Positions 1 to 9,276 of a stretch of 64,000 bases of DNA are shown piece after piece; the stretch's first letter is position 1, and each line of letters starts with the position of its first letter. Source of the stretch: Rhizobiaceae bacterium (lineage in GTDB: Bacteria; Pseudomonadota; Alphaproteobacteria; Rhizobiales; Rhizobiaceae); contig JARGOF010000005.1 of NCBI GenBank assembly GCA_029212415.1, positions 81,715 to 145,714 on the forward strand, given 5' to 3'. The notes beneath the pieces were generated by a model. That model did not search any database and was not told the DNA's origin. It saw nothing but the letters and a program-made list of their open reading frames with translations. Position numbers and translations under genes: made by a program.

Positions 1-106
1 AGCTTTACCACACCGGGCTGAAAAAACAGATGTGCCCGGTCGCGTCAATGACTGGTCAAAGCTTTCTTATGACAACAGGCGGAATGGGTTTGCAAATCAG
101 GTGCTT

Positions 107-128
107 TTTATTTTAGACTTAAAATAAA
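107..128. promoter_or_regulatory. Inverted repeat upstream of kynureninase, candidate operator
   Basis: Two perfect 9-base arms, TTTATTTTA (107-115) and TAAAATAAA (120-128), surround a GACT centre 27 bases before the kynU start. AT-rich palindromes of this shape suit Lrp/AsnC-type regulators, and kynU genes are often controlled by the Lrp-type regulator KynR. No regulator gene is visible, but the window starts here. The palindrome is seen; the regulator is inferred. Confidence 0.45.
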
Positions 129-155
129 TCAGGCCAACTTGCTGGAGACAGATGA

Positions 156-1397
156 ATGCACACCGATCGCAATGCAGCCTTGGAGCTGGACAGGCAGGAC
201 ACATTGGCACATTTGCGGGATTCCTTTGTCCTGCGCGAAGGGCTGATCTATCTCGACGGCAATTCCCTTGGGCCCATGCAGGCCTGTGTCAGGGAACGCG
301 TTCACCATTGCCTGGACAAGGAATGGGGGCAGGATCTGATTGCCTCCTGGAACAGTGCCGGCTGGTTCCTGCTGCCGCAGGCCATTGGTGGCAAGATCGC
401 ACCGCTGATCGGCGCCGGAACCGATGACGTGGTGGTGACGGATTCCACCTCGGTCAATCTGTTCAAGGTTCTTGCGTCGGCCATCACCCTGCGGCCTGAT
501 CGCAAGGTGATTGTTTCCGAACGGAGCAATTTTCCCACCGATCTCTATATTGCCGAGGGAATCGCCGAATTTGCCGAAAGAGGCCACACGCTCAGGCTGA
601 TCGACAGCGTGGATGAACTGGACGAAGCCATTGGTGATGATGTGGCCGTTGTCATGCTGACCCATGTGAATTATCGCAGCGGTGCGGTGCATGACATGAA
701 AAAGGTAACGGAAAATGTCCATGCGGCCGGCGCGCTGATGGTCTGGGACCTTGCCCATTCGGCAGGCGCCCTGCCGGTTGATCTTGCCGCAGCAGACGCT
801 GATTTCGCCATTGGCTGCGGTTACAAATATCTCAATGGCGGCCCCGGAGCGCCTGCCTTTGTCTATGTCGCGCCGCGGCTTCAAAAGGTTGCCGTACAGC
901 CTCTATCCGGCTGGTATGGCCACAAGGCGCCCTTTGCCTTTGAATCCTCCTATGATGGCGCCCAGAGCATTGACCGGTTCCTCACCGGCACGCCGCCGAT
1001 CCTGTCGTTGGTGGCGCTGGATGCGGCTCTGGATATATGGAACGAGGTATCGCTGGAGGACATCAGGTCCAAGTCCAAGGCGCTGAGCACCCTGTTCATA
1101 AAGCTGGTCGAAGAGCGCTGCGGCGGCTTTGGTCTGACGCTGGCCAGTCCGCGGGATGCAGACGCGCGCGGCAGTCAGGCCAGTTTTACCCACGACAATG
1201 CCTTTGCGATCATGCAGGCGCTGATCGCCCGCGATGTCATCGGCGATTTCAGGGCGCCGGATATTCTGCGTTTTGGTTTCACCCCGCTTTATGTGCGTTT
1301 TGTGGATGTCTTTGATGCTGTCGAACATCTCCATGACATCCTGCAAAGCGGCGCGTGGAAGCAGGAAAAATTCAATGTGCGCGGTACGGTCACCTGA
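156..1397 (+). CDS. kynU: Kynureninase
   Basis: This PLP enzyme cleaves L-kynurenine to anthranilate and alanine in cytosolic tryptophan catabolism. The protein is 413 aa, normal for the family. It has the N-terminal YLDGNSLG motif (32-39), a SNFPTDLY segment (124-131), the WDLAHSAG cofactor motif (197-204, Asp198 and His201) and the GYKYLNGGPG motif (222-231), whose Lys224 should carry PLP. A second ATG at 152 is out of frame. The start at 156 has GGAG nine bases upstream. No kynA or kynB is adjacent in the window, though upstream genes are cut off. Confidence 0.96.
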   Translation: MHTDRNAALELDRQDTLAHLRDSFVLREGLIYLDGNSLGPMQACVRERVHHCLDKEWGQDLIASWNSAGWFLLPQAIGGKIAPLIGAGTDDVVVTDSTSVNLFKVLASAITLRPDRKVIVSERSNFPTDLYIAEGIAEFAERGHTLRLIDSVDELDEAIGDDVAVVMLTHVNYRSGAVHDMKKVTENVHAAGALMVWDLAHSAGALPVDLAAADADFAIGCGYKYLNGGPGAPAFVYVAPRLQKVAVQPLSGWYGHKAPFAFESSYDGAQSIDRFLTGTPPILSLVALDAALDIWNEVSLEDIRSKSKALSTLFIKLVEERCGGFGLTLASPRDADARGSQASFTHDNAFAIMQALIARDVIGDFRAPDILRFGFTPLYVRFVDVFDAVEHLHDILQSGAWKQEKFNVRGTVT

Positions 1398-1577
1398 CTT
1401 GAGTTGATATGATTGTGACCGGATCGTCGCTTACGCATACCGCAACCGATATGGGTAGGGTGATTAAATTCATTTTACCTGTGTAAATTGATCTGCTTTG
1501 ATACCATAGGTCTCGTCCCACCGGGCCTGAGCGGTCACGGGCTGCGGGCCAGGATTTATGAGTGAAGGAGAGACAGA

Positions 1578-2390
1578 GTGCAATTTGCCCAGATCAATGG
1601 AATTACGCTGCATTATCAACTGATTGGCGCGCCGGAAGGCAAGCCCGTCATTGTCTTTTCCAACTCGCTTGGCACAGATTTCAGAATCTGGCGCGACGTG
1701 ATTGTCCGGCTTGTCGGTGAATTTGCCATTGTCACCTATGACAAGCGTGGCCATGGATTGTCTGATCTGGGCACGTCACCCTATTCAATCGATGATCATG
1801 TGGCGGACCTTGAAGGGCTGCTTGATCACCTCAATGTCAGAAATGCGATTGTCTGCGGTCTTTCCGTCGGCGGGGTGATTGCGCAGGGGCTCTATGCCAA
1901 GCGGCCGGAACTGGTGCAGGCGCTGATCCTGTGTGATACAGCCCACAAGATCGGCACAGCCGAGCTATGGGATGAGCGTATCAAGATGCTTGAGTCCATT
2001 GGCCTGGAAGGCATGGCCGAGCCCGTTTTGGAGCGCTGGTTTACGGAAAAGTTCCGGACCGAGCAGCCCGATGACCTTGCAGGTTACCGCAACATGCTTT
2101 GCCGCACACCGGCGGCGGGATATGGCGGCACCTGCGCAGCCTTGAGGGATGCGGATTATACGACGCAGGCATCGCGTATTGCCGTGCCGACCATGTGTGT
2201 GGTGGGGGCCGAAGATCTGGCGACAACACCGGAACTGGTTGGCGAATTGGCAAAACTCATTCCAGAATCGCGTTATCAGGTGATACCCGGTGCCGGTCAT
2301 CTTCCCTGCATCGAGCAACCCGTTGTTCTTTCAGATGCCATCAAGGCCTTTGTCGATATGGTGTCGGAACCTGTCATAACGGCGCTTTAG
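1578..2390 (+). CDS. pcaD: 3-oxoadipate enol-lactonase
   Basis: An alpha/beta hydrolase of 270 aa that hydrolyses beta-ketoadipate enol-lactone to beta-ketoadipate in the protocatechuate branch. The catalytic triad is readable: Ser96 in GLSVGG (94-99), Asp213 in GAEDLATTP and His241 in GAGHLP. The start is GTG at 1578, preceded by GAAGGAG. A gap of 180 bases separates it from kynU, so it may have its own promoter. In rhizobia pcaD usually precedes pcaC, pcaH, pcaG and pcaB, but here pcaB follows directly. A related esterase with another lactone substrate cannot be excluded. Confidence 0.88.
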   Translation: MQFAQINGITLHYQLIGAPEGKPVIVFSNSLGTDFRIWRDVIVRLVGEFAIVTYDKRGHGLSDLGTSPYSIDDHVADLEGLLDHLNVRNAIVCGLSVGGVIAQGLYAKRPELVQALILCDTAHKIGTAELWDERIKMLESIGLEGMAEPVLERWFTEKFRTEQPDDLAGYRNMLCRTPAAGYGGTCAALRDADYTTQASRIAVPTMCVVGAEDLATTPELVGELAKLIPESRYQVIPGAGHLPCIEQPVVLSDAIKAFVDMVSEPVITAL

Positions 2391-2477
2391 GCGCTATGGA
2401 GGCGGGAACCGCTTTTGCGCCTTGCGGTGCACCCGGTTTCTGCTGCCTGCAATGCAACTAGGCTCGGGTGAGTGAAC

Positions 2478-3554
2478 ATGAGTACATCGGTCTTTGAGCA
2501 CCCAATCCTCGGCGGGTTGCTTGGTGATGCGCAGATTGCCGAATGGTTTTCCACGGAGCGTGAAATCGACGCGATGCTGCGATTTGAATCCGCCCTGGCT
2601 GTTGTGCAGGAGCAGGCGGGTGTTCTGCCTGAGGGTGCGGCTGCCTGCATCAAGGAGGCCTGCCGCCAATTCACACCGGACATGGAGGCTCTCAGGGCCG
2701 CGACCTTGCGCGATGGTGTCTGCGTGCCGGAACTGGTGCGCCAGCTGCGCGCCGCGGTGGGCAAACCGTTTTCGTCGCATGTGCATTTTGCCGCGACCAG
2801 CCAGGACGTGATTGATACGGCGCTTGTTTTGCGGCTGAAACCCGTCCTGGAAGACTTTGCGCTTCGCCTGGTGGCGCTGAGCGAGCAACTGGATGCGGCC
2901 AAAGGCCGTTTTGGAACAAACAGGCTGATGGGGCATACACGCATGCAACAGGCGCTGCCCATAAGGGTCGCCGACAAGCTTAATACCTGGCGCCAGCCAT
3001 TGGCGGACTTGCTGGCAAGCCTTGGTTCGGTGAAAACCAGAGTGTTGCGGTTGCAATATGGTGGCGCGGTTGGCACGCTCGACAAGCTGGGTGATAACAA
3101 GGCGGAAATCTCTGCACGGCTGGCGCTGGAACTGGGCCTTGCAAACCAGGGATGCTGGCATACAAGCCGAGGACCCCTGGTGGAATGTGTCAATTGGCTC
3201 TCGCAGCTTTCCGGCGCCCTTGGAAAAATGGGCCAGGATGTCGCGCTGATGGCGCAAAATGAAGTCGGCGAAATAAAACTGTCCGGCAGCGGTGGTTCAT
3301 CGGCCATGCCGCACAAGCAAAACCCGGTTTCGGCGGAGGTCCTGGTCACGCTGGCCAGGTTCAATTCAACCCTTCTGTCCGGTATGCATGCATCGCTCGT
3401 TCATGAAAATGAACGTTCGGGATCAGCTTGGACACTTGAATGGATGCTGTTGCCGCAAATGGTCATGGCGTCCGCCGCCGGCCTGCGCAGCGCATCCCTG
3501 TTGCTTGGCAATATGGAACGGATCGGCACGGCCGAAGACAGTAACGCCCAATGA
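2478..3554 (+). CDS. pcaB: 3-carboxy-cis,cis-muconate cycloisomerase
   Basis: A member of the fumarase/aspartase superfamily that lactonises 3-carboxy-cis,cis-muconate. The superfamily signature GSSAMPHKQNP is present, as is the upstream TSQDVIDT active-site segment. At 358 aa it matches the short rhizobial form; pseudomonad enzymes are longer. I prefer ATG 2478 with GGTGAG just upstream; GTG 2472 is in frame and possible. The stop overlaps the next gene by 4 bases, so it is co-translated with the exporter. Confidence 0.88.
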   Translation: MSTSVFEHPILGGLLGDAQIAEWFSTEREIDAMLRFESALAVVQEQAGVLPEGAAACIKEACRQFTPDMEALRAATLRDGVCVPELVRQLRAAVGKPFSSHVHFAATSQDVIDTALVLRLKPVLEDFALRLVALSEQLDAAKGRFGTNRLMGHTRMQQALPIRVADKLNTWRQPLADLLASLGSVKTRVLRLQYGGAVGTLDKLGDNKAEISARLALELGLANQGCWHTSRGPLVECVNWLSQLSGALGKMGQDVALMAQNEVGEIKLSGSGGSSAMPHKQNPVSAEVLVTLARFNSTLLSGMHASLVHENERSGSAWTLEWMLLPQMVMASAAGLRSASLLLGNMERIGTAEDSNAQ

Positions 3555-4744
3555 AGCTGAACCAACGCGCAATGGTCGTCTATTGCGGACTGCTGATGTC
3601 CATCTCGTCCTTCTCGGTGGATATCACCCTGCCGTCGTTTCCGGAAATGGCGCAGGATTTTGCGACGCCCTTTTCTTACGTGCAATGGACCGTGACGGTG
3701 TTCATTCTGGCGGTTGGCTTCGGGCAATTGTTATGGGGCGCGGCGTCGGATCGTTTTGGACGCCGGCGCACACTTCTGACCGGTTTCATCATTCTGGCAA
3801 TCGGCCAATTGCTGGCGATCCTGGCGACGACCATCAGCTGGCTTATCATTGCCCGGGTGATGCAGGGACTGGGCGCCGCCGCAGCCATCATCGCCAGCAG
3901 AGCCATCATCCGCGATATTTCTTCAGGCCTGGAACTGGCGCGCAACATGGCCATGGCCTCGGCGATTTTTGCAGTCGGCCCGATGCTGGCGCCCATTGTC
4001 GGGGCGGTGATTGCCGAGTTTTCCGGCTGGCGGTGGATTTTTGTCGCCTTGGCCATCTGGACATTATTGCTGATCGCCATGCTGGCGATGATGCCGGAAA
4101 CCATCAGCAAGCTTGACCGGCAGGCACTCAATCCGACGAGGATCATCAGCAACATGCGGCTGCTGTTTAGCAATCCGCAGGCGTTTTTCTACATGGTGAC
4201 ATCGGCACTGGCCACGGCCTTCATGCTGCTGGTGCTGATCGGTGCGCCGCCGGTCTATTCCAATGAGTTCGGCATCACAGGCATGTATTTTGCGGCTCTG
4301 TTCGCCATTCACGGCCTGGGGATCATCGCCGGGCAGCTCATTAACCGACGGCTGATCAATGCGATCGGCATCGTCCCGGCGCTGATTGTCGCAAGCGTCA
4401 TCATGGCCGCCAGTTCCGGTCTGTTTGTCGCTCTGGCCTATAGTGGCTATATGAGCCTTGCCCTGCTGCTGCCGCTGCTGATCCTGTGCAATATGGGTTT
4501 TGTCGTTTTCTACTCCAATGCCATCAGTCTTGTGCTGGATCCCTATCCCGCCATGGCCGGATTCGTGGGTTCTGTATTTGGTTTTGTTACCCATATGAGC
4601 GGTGCGGCCCTGGCCACCTTGCTGGTCTATTTCGGCGCCGAGGATGCGCGCTCCATGTCGGTGATGCTGTTTGTCATTTCCGGCGCAATTCTCGTCGCGC
4701 TGCTGGTTCAACGCAGCCGAAAACCACAGATCAAAGCGGCCTGA
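3551..4744 (+). CDS. Bcr/CflA-type MFS transporter
   Basis: A 397-aa major facilitator protein with about 12 hydrophobic helices, located in the inner membrane. It carries the motif-A-like GAASDRFGRRR loop between helices 2 and 3, and the RAIIRD motif after helix 4 that is typical of drug:H+ antiporters of the Bcr/CflA group. It begins inside the pcaB stop (ATGA overlap). That coupling suggests export or uptake of an aromatic acid or a toxic pathway intermediate rather than general drug resistance; the substrate is inference. Confidence 0.85.
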   Translation: MKLNQRAMVVYCGLLMSISSFSVDITLPSFPEMAQDFATPFSYVQWTVTVFILAVGFGQLLWGAASDRFGRRRTLLTGFIILAIGQLLAILATTISWLIIARVMQGLGAAAAIIASRAIIRDISSGLELARNMAMASAIFAVGPMLAPIVGAVIAEFSGWRWIFVALAIWTLLLIAMLAMMPETISKLDRQALNPTRIISNMRLLFSNPQAFFYMVTSALATAFMLLVLIGAPPVYSNEFGITGMYFAALFAIHGLGIIAGQLINRRLINAIGIVPALIVASVIMAASSGLFVALAYSGYMSLALLLPLLILCNMGFVVFYSNAISLVLDPYPAMAGFVGSVFGFVTHMSGAALATLLVYFGAEDARSMSVMLFVISGAILVALLVQRSRKPQIKAA

Positions 4745-4943
4745 TCGGTCTTCGCGACAATCGGCAACAGTGGTCCTTCAACACAGCCGCATCTTCATAT
4801 CGAGGCCTTCAGGGACAGGGGACGTCAAAGGGTTGATCCGATGGATGTATTGAGCGGCTTGTAAAGATCGGCGAATGTCTCATAAATGGGGCATTGGTTT
4901 TTCAGGAGCCGCCCGATTGACAGCGGCAGGAGCGTATTTTCAA

Positions 4944-5375
4944 ATGTTTGATCCCAAAGACCCGTCGCTGAGCAAGCGCAAGAAGCTGGTTCTGGAATTC
5001 ATGGACGGGGTCCTGCACGGGGATCGGCTGGACATGCTGGATACCCATGTGCGTGCTGACTATATCCAGCACACGCCGGGCATCGGACAGGGTCGCGAAG
5101 GCATTCGGAAATATTTTGAGGAAGTCTCCTCCAAACGGCCGAACAGGAGGGTGTGGCGTCCCGTCATGATGGTGGAAGAGGGCGATATTGTCGTGCTCTT
5201 CAAGTGGCTGCCGCATGCCTGGATTGCCGACTTCATGCGCTTTGACGAGAATGATCTGCTGGCCGAGCACTGGGATGTGGTTCAGGCCTGGAGCGATGGA
5301 TCACCGCAGCCTGAGGACTTGGGAACGCAGGACCTCGGGCGTTTCAAGACGCTCTTCAACCTACCGGACGATTGA
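4944..5375 (+). CDS. NTF2/SnoaL-like protein
   Basis: A 143-aa protein with the SnoaL-like pattern: an N-terminal helix (FMDGVLHGDRLDML), then VRADYIQHTPGIGQGREGIRKYF, then a beta-rich half ending in EHWDVVQ. Such small alpha+beta barrels include polyketide cyclases and many isomerase-like proteins, so no reaction can be named. The open frame extends up to ATG 4875, but ATG 4944 has AGGAG at 4928-4932 and begins where family similarity starts. It lies 6 bases before the VOC gene and is likely co-transcribed with it. Confidence 0.8.
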   Translation: MFDPKDPSLSKRKKLVLEFMDGVLHGDRLDMLDTHVRADYIQHTPGIGQGREGIRKYFEEVSSKRPNRRVWRPVMMVEEGDIVVLFKWLPHAWIADFMRFDENDLLAEHWDVVQAWSDGSPQPEDLGTQDLGRFKTLFNLPDD

Positions 5376-5381
5376 AGGCAA

Positions 5382-5735
5382 ATGACCGTCAAGCGCATCG
5401 TTCCCAATTTCCGCATGGAAAACCCTGAAGAGGCCAAGGCCTTCTATGAAGGCGTGTTTGGTCTCGACATTGCCATGAACCTTGGTTGGATCATCACCTT
5501 TTCCTCCGACCAACCAACGACACCGCAAATCAGCATCGCATCCGAGGGCGGCTCTGGAACCCAGGTTCCAGCCGTATCCATCGAAGTGGACGATGTTGAT
5601 GAGGCCTACCGGAAAGCCCGGGAATTCGGCGCGGAAATTGTCTATGATCTGACGGATGAAGTTTGGGGAGTTCGGCGTTTCCATGTGCGCGATCCAGGCG
5701 GGATGATACTGAATGTTCTGGCGCACCGGTCTTGA
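5382..5735 (+). CDS. VOC-superfamily (glyoxalase/dioxygenase-like) protein
   Basis: A 117-aa protein made of two beta-alpha-beta-beta-beta modules. Module one contains RMENPEEAKAFYEGVFGLDI; module two has VDDVDEAYRKAREFGAEIVYDL and ends GVRRFHVRDPGGMILNV, the usual VOC C-terminal edge with a metal-ligand candidate before NPGG-like residues. Members act as lyases, isomerases, dioxygenases or binding proteins. Its position after SnoaL and near pca genes suggests a role with small ring compounds, but the substrate is unknown. Confidence 0.82.
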   Translation: MTVKRIVPNFRMENPEEAKAFYEGVFGLDIAMNLGWIITFSSDQPTTPQISIASEGGSGTQVPAVSIEVDDVDEAYRKAREFGAEIVYDLTDEVWGVRRFHVRDPGGMILNVLAHRS

Positions 5736-5875
5736 TGTTGCTGGCAAATCAAACTCTTCAGTGCTGAGGCATGTCTCATGCAAAAACCGCGCCCCAACCG
5801 GCTGGCGGCATCGCACCTCAAACAGGCTGCGTGACGTCCAATGATCGACTCCGTTGAAAGGAATGATTGCAATGC

Positions 5876-7894
5876 TCATTGGGAATCCTTCCGCTGATAA
5901 ATCAGCAGAGTGCCGGTTGGCGTCATCTTCCTCGTCAGAGCCGTTCCGGTTCCCAGAGACGGCAGCAGGATGCTGACCGGTTCAGATCGTGGCATGGACT
6001 CGATCTCGGCAAATCCAAAAGCCAGCGGCTCCAGTGTTTCCGTAGAGATGGAACCCACCATTATAGGGGTGGTATCGGGTTCAGCGTCAACCTGATTGCC
6101 AATTTGATTGATTGTGGACCAAAGCCTGAGCACAGAGCGCTGCGCGGAAGCGTTGGCCGGCGCTTTGGTCATGACAACGACGGGCGCCTGGCCTTCGTTG
6201 TAACGGGCAAGCGTTGCACGGTCTGAAAGGGGCCGGCTGGAGGGCAGGGTCGTTTCAAGGAACCTTGAGAACGGTGAAAAGGTGTCTTCATTCCAGCCCA
6301 ATTGCGATAGCCGCGTTTTCAGTTCGACAATTGGAACCGCAGTCTGGATATCGAGTTTCTCTCCGCTATCGCCTTCGAAGGTCACGCGCCGGTCGGGCAA
6401 TGTCTTCCAGCCGCCGTTGATCCATTCATCGAATGGAACGGAAAGCGCAATCGGCCTGTAGGCATAGGCCTTGGTCCATTTAACCGCGTTCTGATTATAG
6501 TTTATCGCAAGAGCCGCCAGGAACACAAAACACAACATTGCCGACATCAGCGGGCTTTGAAGGTGGAGCGTACGATTGCGCAGAAAAAAGGCCAGAGCGG
6601 CGACGATGGACAGGCCAAACATGACGCCTGCCAGGACATCGCTGGGCCAGTGTGCTCCCACATAGACACGCGACAACGCGACGGAGCCGATCAACGCCAG
6701 GGCTGCAAAATACACAGAGAGCCGGACCCTCATTGTCAGATTGTGTGCGAGAAGAACCGCAATGATTCCGAAAATCACTGCCGAGTGTGTCGCATGACCG
6801 CTTGGAAAGCTGAACGATTCGGCGCCCGTGTAGAGAGACGTCGGTCGTGCCCGGTGGACAAGGGTTTTCACGAGGGGCACAAACAGGGTCGCAGATGCGA
6901 TTGCCAGGGTGACACTTGTTGCAATTTTCCAATGGCGATGGAACAGGATCCAGACGATCAATGCGAGCGACAGAACGGTGAGAACCCGTGAGTCGCCCAT
7001 CATGGTCACGAAGACCATGATGCTATCGGCAGTCGAGTTGCGCAGGCTTTGGACAAAACTGCTGATGGCGCTGTCAGCTGCCGACAATTGCGGATCAAAC
7101 AGGACGTTCAGCAGGATGGATACAAATCCGAGAAGAAGCCCGACAATTGCAATTGACCAGGTCATCGAGGCAACGAGACCAGTCTCGTTTTTCAATATGG
7201 AAATGGCGAATCGTAGGGCGCGATTTTGAGATTGGTCGCCGCGGCTGATGATGTGTTCGCGCAGCCTGTTCAGGCGTGGCAGGATCAGGATCAAAACGAG
7301 CTTGGTCAAATACCAAAATGCCAGCAATCCGACCAGCACCAGCGCCATCAACGTGACCAGACGGGGATTGGCCTGCCAGTACCGTGACAGGCCCCGTCCG
7401 GCAATGATTCCCGGCGCAAGATGCACAATGGCCCATGCAAATGCAGAGATCGTATTGATGATGCTGAAGGTTTTCACATTCATGCCCATCATGCCGGCGA
7501 TGCCGGGCACGATGGATTTGATGGCCGGCAGGAAGCGGGCGATGAAAATGCTCTTTGCGCCGTGCCTGGCAAAAAACGCCTGGCCGCTGTCGATGAGAAA
7601 TGTGTAGCGGCTGAACGGCCATATCGATTTCAGCCTTTCGCGATAGGTATGGCCGATCCAGTAGGACATGAAATCCCCGACCACGGCCCCCAGGGTGGTG
7701 AAAAGGAAAATTGGCCAGAAAGACAAGGTGCCAGAACCGATCAGGGCTCCGGCGCCAACAAGCACGACGGTGCTGGGCATGAAAAGACCGACAACAAACA
7801 GCGCCTCAAGCAGGGAGATCAGAAAGACGACGCCGATCGCCAGACCTGGGTGGGTGCCCAGAAAATCGACAAGAGGAGCAAGATATGACGTCAT
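5876..7894 (-). CDS. DedA-PAP2 phosphatase-LssY fusion membrane protein
   Basis: A 672-aa polytopic protein with three parts. Residues 1-210 form a DedA/VTT domain (FMPSTVVL; FFARHGAKSIFIARFLP; PGIAGMMGMN), a family implicated in lipid-carrier flipping. Residues 245-440 form a PAP2 lipid phosphatase with all three motifs: KTLVHRARP 343-351, PSGH 364-367 and SRVYVGAHWPSD 408-419. Residues 450-672 after a last helix form a periplasmic LssY-type C-terminal domain. Its start overlaps the kinase stop by 4 bases, so it belongs to the two-component operon. Likely role: recycling or remodelling of undecaprenyl- or phosphatidyl-linked lipids. Confidence 0.87.
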   Translation of the reverse strand: MTSYLAPLVDFLGTHPGLAIGVVFLISLLEALFVVGLFMPSTVVLVGAGALIGSGTLSFWPIFLFTTLGAVVGDFMSYWIGHTYRERLKSIWPFSRYTFLIDSGQAFFARHGAKSIFIARFLPAIKSIVPGIAGMMGMNVKTFSIINTISAFAWAIVHLAPGIIAGRGLSRYWQANPRLVTLMALVLVGLLAFWYLTKLVLILILPRLNRLREHIISRGDQSQNRALRFAISILKNETGLVASMTWSIAIVGLLLGFVSILLNVLFDPQLSAADSAISSFVQSLRNSTADSIMVFVTMMGDSRVLTVLSLALIVWILFHRHWKIATSVTLAIASATLFVPLVKTLVHRARPTSLYTGAESFSFPSGHATHSAVIFGIIAVLLAHNLTMRVRLSVYFAALALIGSVALSRVYVGAHWPSDVLAGVMFGLSIVAALAFFLRNRTLHLQSPLMSAMLCFVFLAALAINYNQNAVKWTKAYAYRPIALSVPFDEWINGGWKTLPDRRVTFEGDSGEKLDIQTAVPIVELKTRLSQLGWNEDTFSPFSRFLETTLPSSRPLSDRATLARYNEGQAPVVVMTKAPANASAQRSVLRLWSTINQIGNQVDAEPDTTPIMVGSISTETLEPLAFGFAEIESMPRSEPVSILLPSLGTGTALTRKMTPTGTLLIYQRKDSQ

Positions 7895-9276
7895 TTGTTC
7901 GGACTTTGCATGATGGAATTGAAGGTGAGCGAGACGCGCAAACCCGGCTGGTTGTCAGTTAACGTCAAATCGACGTTGTGAATATCCGCAATCGCCTTCA
8001 CGAGACTGAGCCCGAGGCCGGAGCCTGGTGTCGTGCGCGATCTTTCCAGACGGTAGAGGCGTCGTAAAACCTTCTCCCGATCCGCCTGGGGCACACCGGG
8101 ACCATTGTCGGACACGGACAAGAGTACACTTGAATGCCCCGCTCGCTCCAATTCGACAAGGACATCGGTGCCTATTGGGCAATGACGCAGAGCATTCTCA
8201 ACGAGGTTGGCGAGAAGCTGGTTGAGCAGATCCTTGTCACCCCATATTGTGGGTGAAAAATCCGGCTGGGTGCGGAGACGCAGATTGCAGCCCGTTTCCT
8301 CAGCGACCGGCTGATAGATATCGACAAAACCCGACACCAGATCATGAAGATCCACGTTTCTGAAACGATCCTTTCGCGCGCCGCCTTCAAGCTGAGCGAT
8401 ACTCAACAGCGCCTCGAACGTGGCATTGATCGTTTCAGCCTCCTCTTTGACAGACTGCAGGTCGGGCTTTGCATCTTTGCCCTTCTCAAGCAGATCCAGT
8501 GCCTGCTCGATTGAAATGTAAAGACGGGCGAGTGGGGTTTTTAGATCATGGGCTATATCGGCACTGACCTGTCGCATGGCTTCCATGAGACCTTGCAGTC
8601 GATCCAGTGTGGTATTGATCGTTCCCGAAAAATCGTCAATGTCGTCCTTTTGCGCGGTTATGGGTAGCCGCGTGTCCCACTGACCCGTGGCAACCTTTTC
8701 AAGGGCGTTGCGCAGACCATCGAACCGGGTTTTCAGTCTGAGTGACAGCAGCAGACCACCGGCAACTGCCAGCAGGACGATGGCGAGAGCGGCCCACGCC
8801 ATATTTTCCAGCATCACCTCCTCGACTTCGTCGATGTCGTGGCTATTGATGCCCACGGTCAGTTTCATTTCTCCGACAGGTCCGTGCATGGCTGTGTAAC
8901 TGTCGTGTTCCGCATCTATCGGCCTTGCGACCCTAACCTTATGCAGGCCTGTCTGCGGCGAAATAATGTCATCTCTTCCAGCCAGAACGGTGCCCTGGTC
9001 ATCGGTCAGGCTGACAAGGCCGTTCGATCCGGAGGTGGCCGCCGCGGCGTCGAGGTTGTTGATTCGCTCGATGAGACCGGGCAAACCTTCTTCCCCGAAT
9101 TCATTTTCCAGTTCGTGAAACCGCTCCATAACCCGGGTGTTGAGGCGGTCGGATAATTCGTCCTGAATGGAGTTGAACGTCACAAAGCCGGCGATCAGCA
9201 GAACACCCAAAAACAGAGCGGTGAACAGAAGTGCTGTCCGGGCGGGTGTGTTTCGCCAGATTCTAGCGGGGAGCAT
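7891..9276 (-). CDS. Two-component sensor histidine kinase
   Basis: A 461-aa membrane kinase: two transmembrane segments around a roughly 130-aa acidic periplasmic sensor, a HAMP linker, the H-box SADIAHDLKTPLARL with the phospho-accepting His, then the N box (LLANLVENALRH), G1 (SDNGPGVP) and G2 (GSGLGLSLV). The frame is open to a TTG at 9336, but ATG 9276 places the start 14 bases inside the regulator stop and just before the first helix. The acidic sensor and neighbouring PepSY resemble PhoQ/PmrB-like cation or peptide sensors; the signal is inferred. Confidence 0.92.
   Translation of the reverse strand: MLPARIWRNTPARTALLFTALFLGVLLIAGFVTFNSIQDELSDRLNTRVMERFHELENEFGEEGLPGLIERINNLDAAAATSGSNGLVSLTDDQGTVLAGRDDIISPQTGLHKVRVARPIDAEHDSYTAMHGPVGEMKLTVGINSHDIDEVEEVMLENMAWAALAIVLLAVAGGLLLSLRLKTRFDGLRNALEKVATGQWDTRLPITAQKDDIDDFSGTINTTLDRLQGLMEAMRQVSADIAHDLKTPLARLYISIEQALDLLEKGKDAKPDLQSVKEEAETINATFEALLSIAQLEGGARKDRFRNVDLHDLVSGFVDIYQPVAEETGCNLRLRTQPDFSPTIWGDKDLLNQLLANLVENALRHCPIGTDVLVELERAGHSSVLLSVSDNGPGVPQADREKVLRRLYRLERSRTTPGSGLGLSLVKAIADIHNVDLTLTDNQPGLRVSLTFNSIMQSPNK

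Noticed and set aside
2387-3364. 325-codon minus-strand frame opposite pcaB
   Set aside because: pcaB carries the full fumarase-superfamily signature on the plus strand; the antisense product is Ser/Arg-rich without family features.
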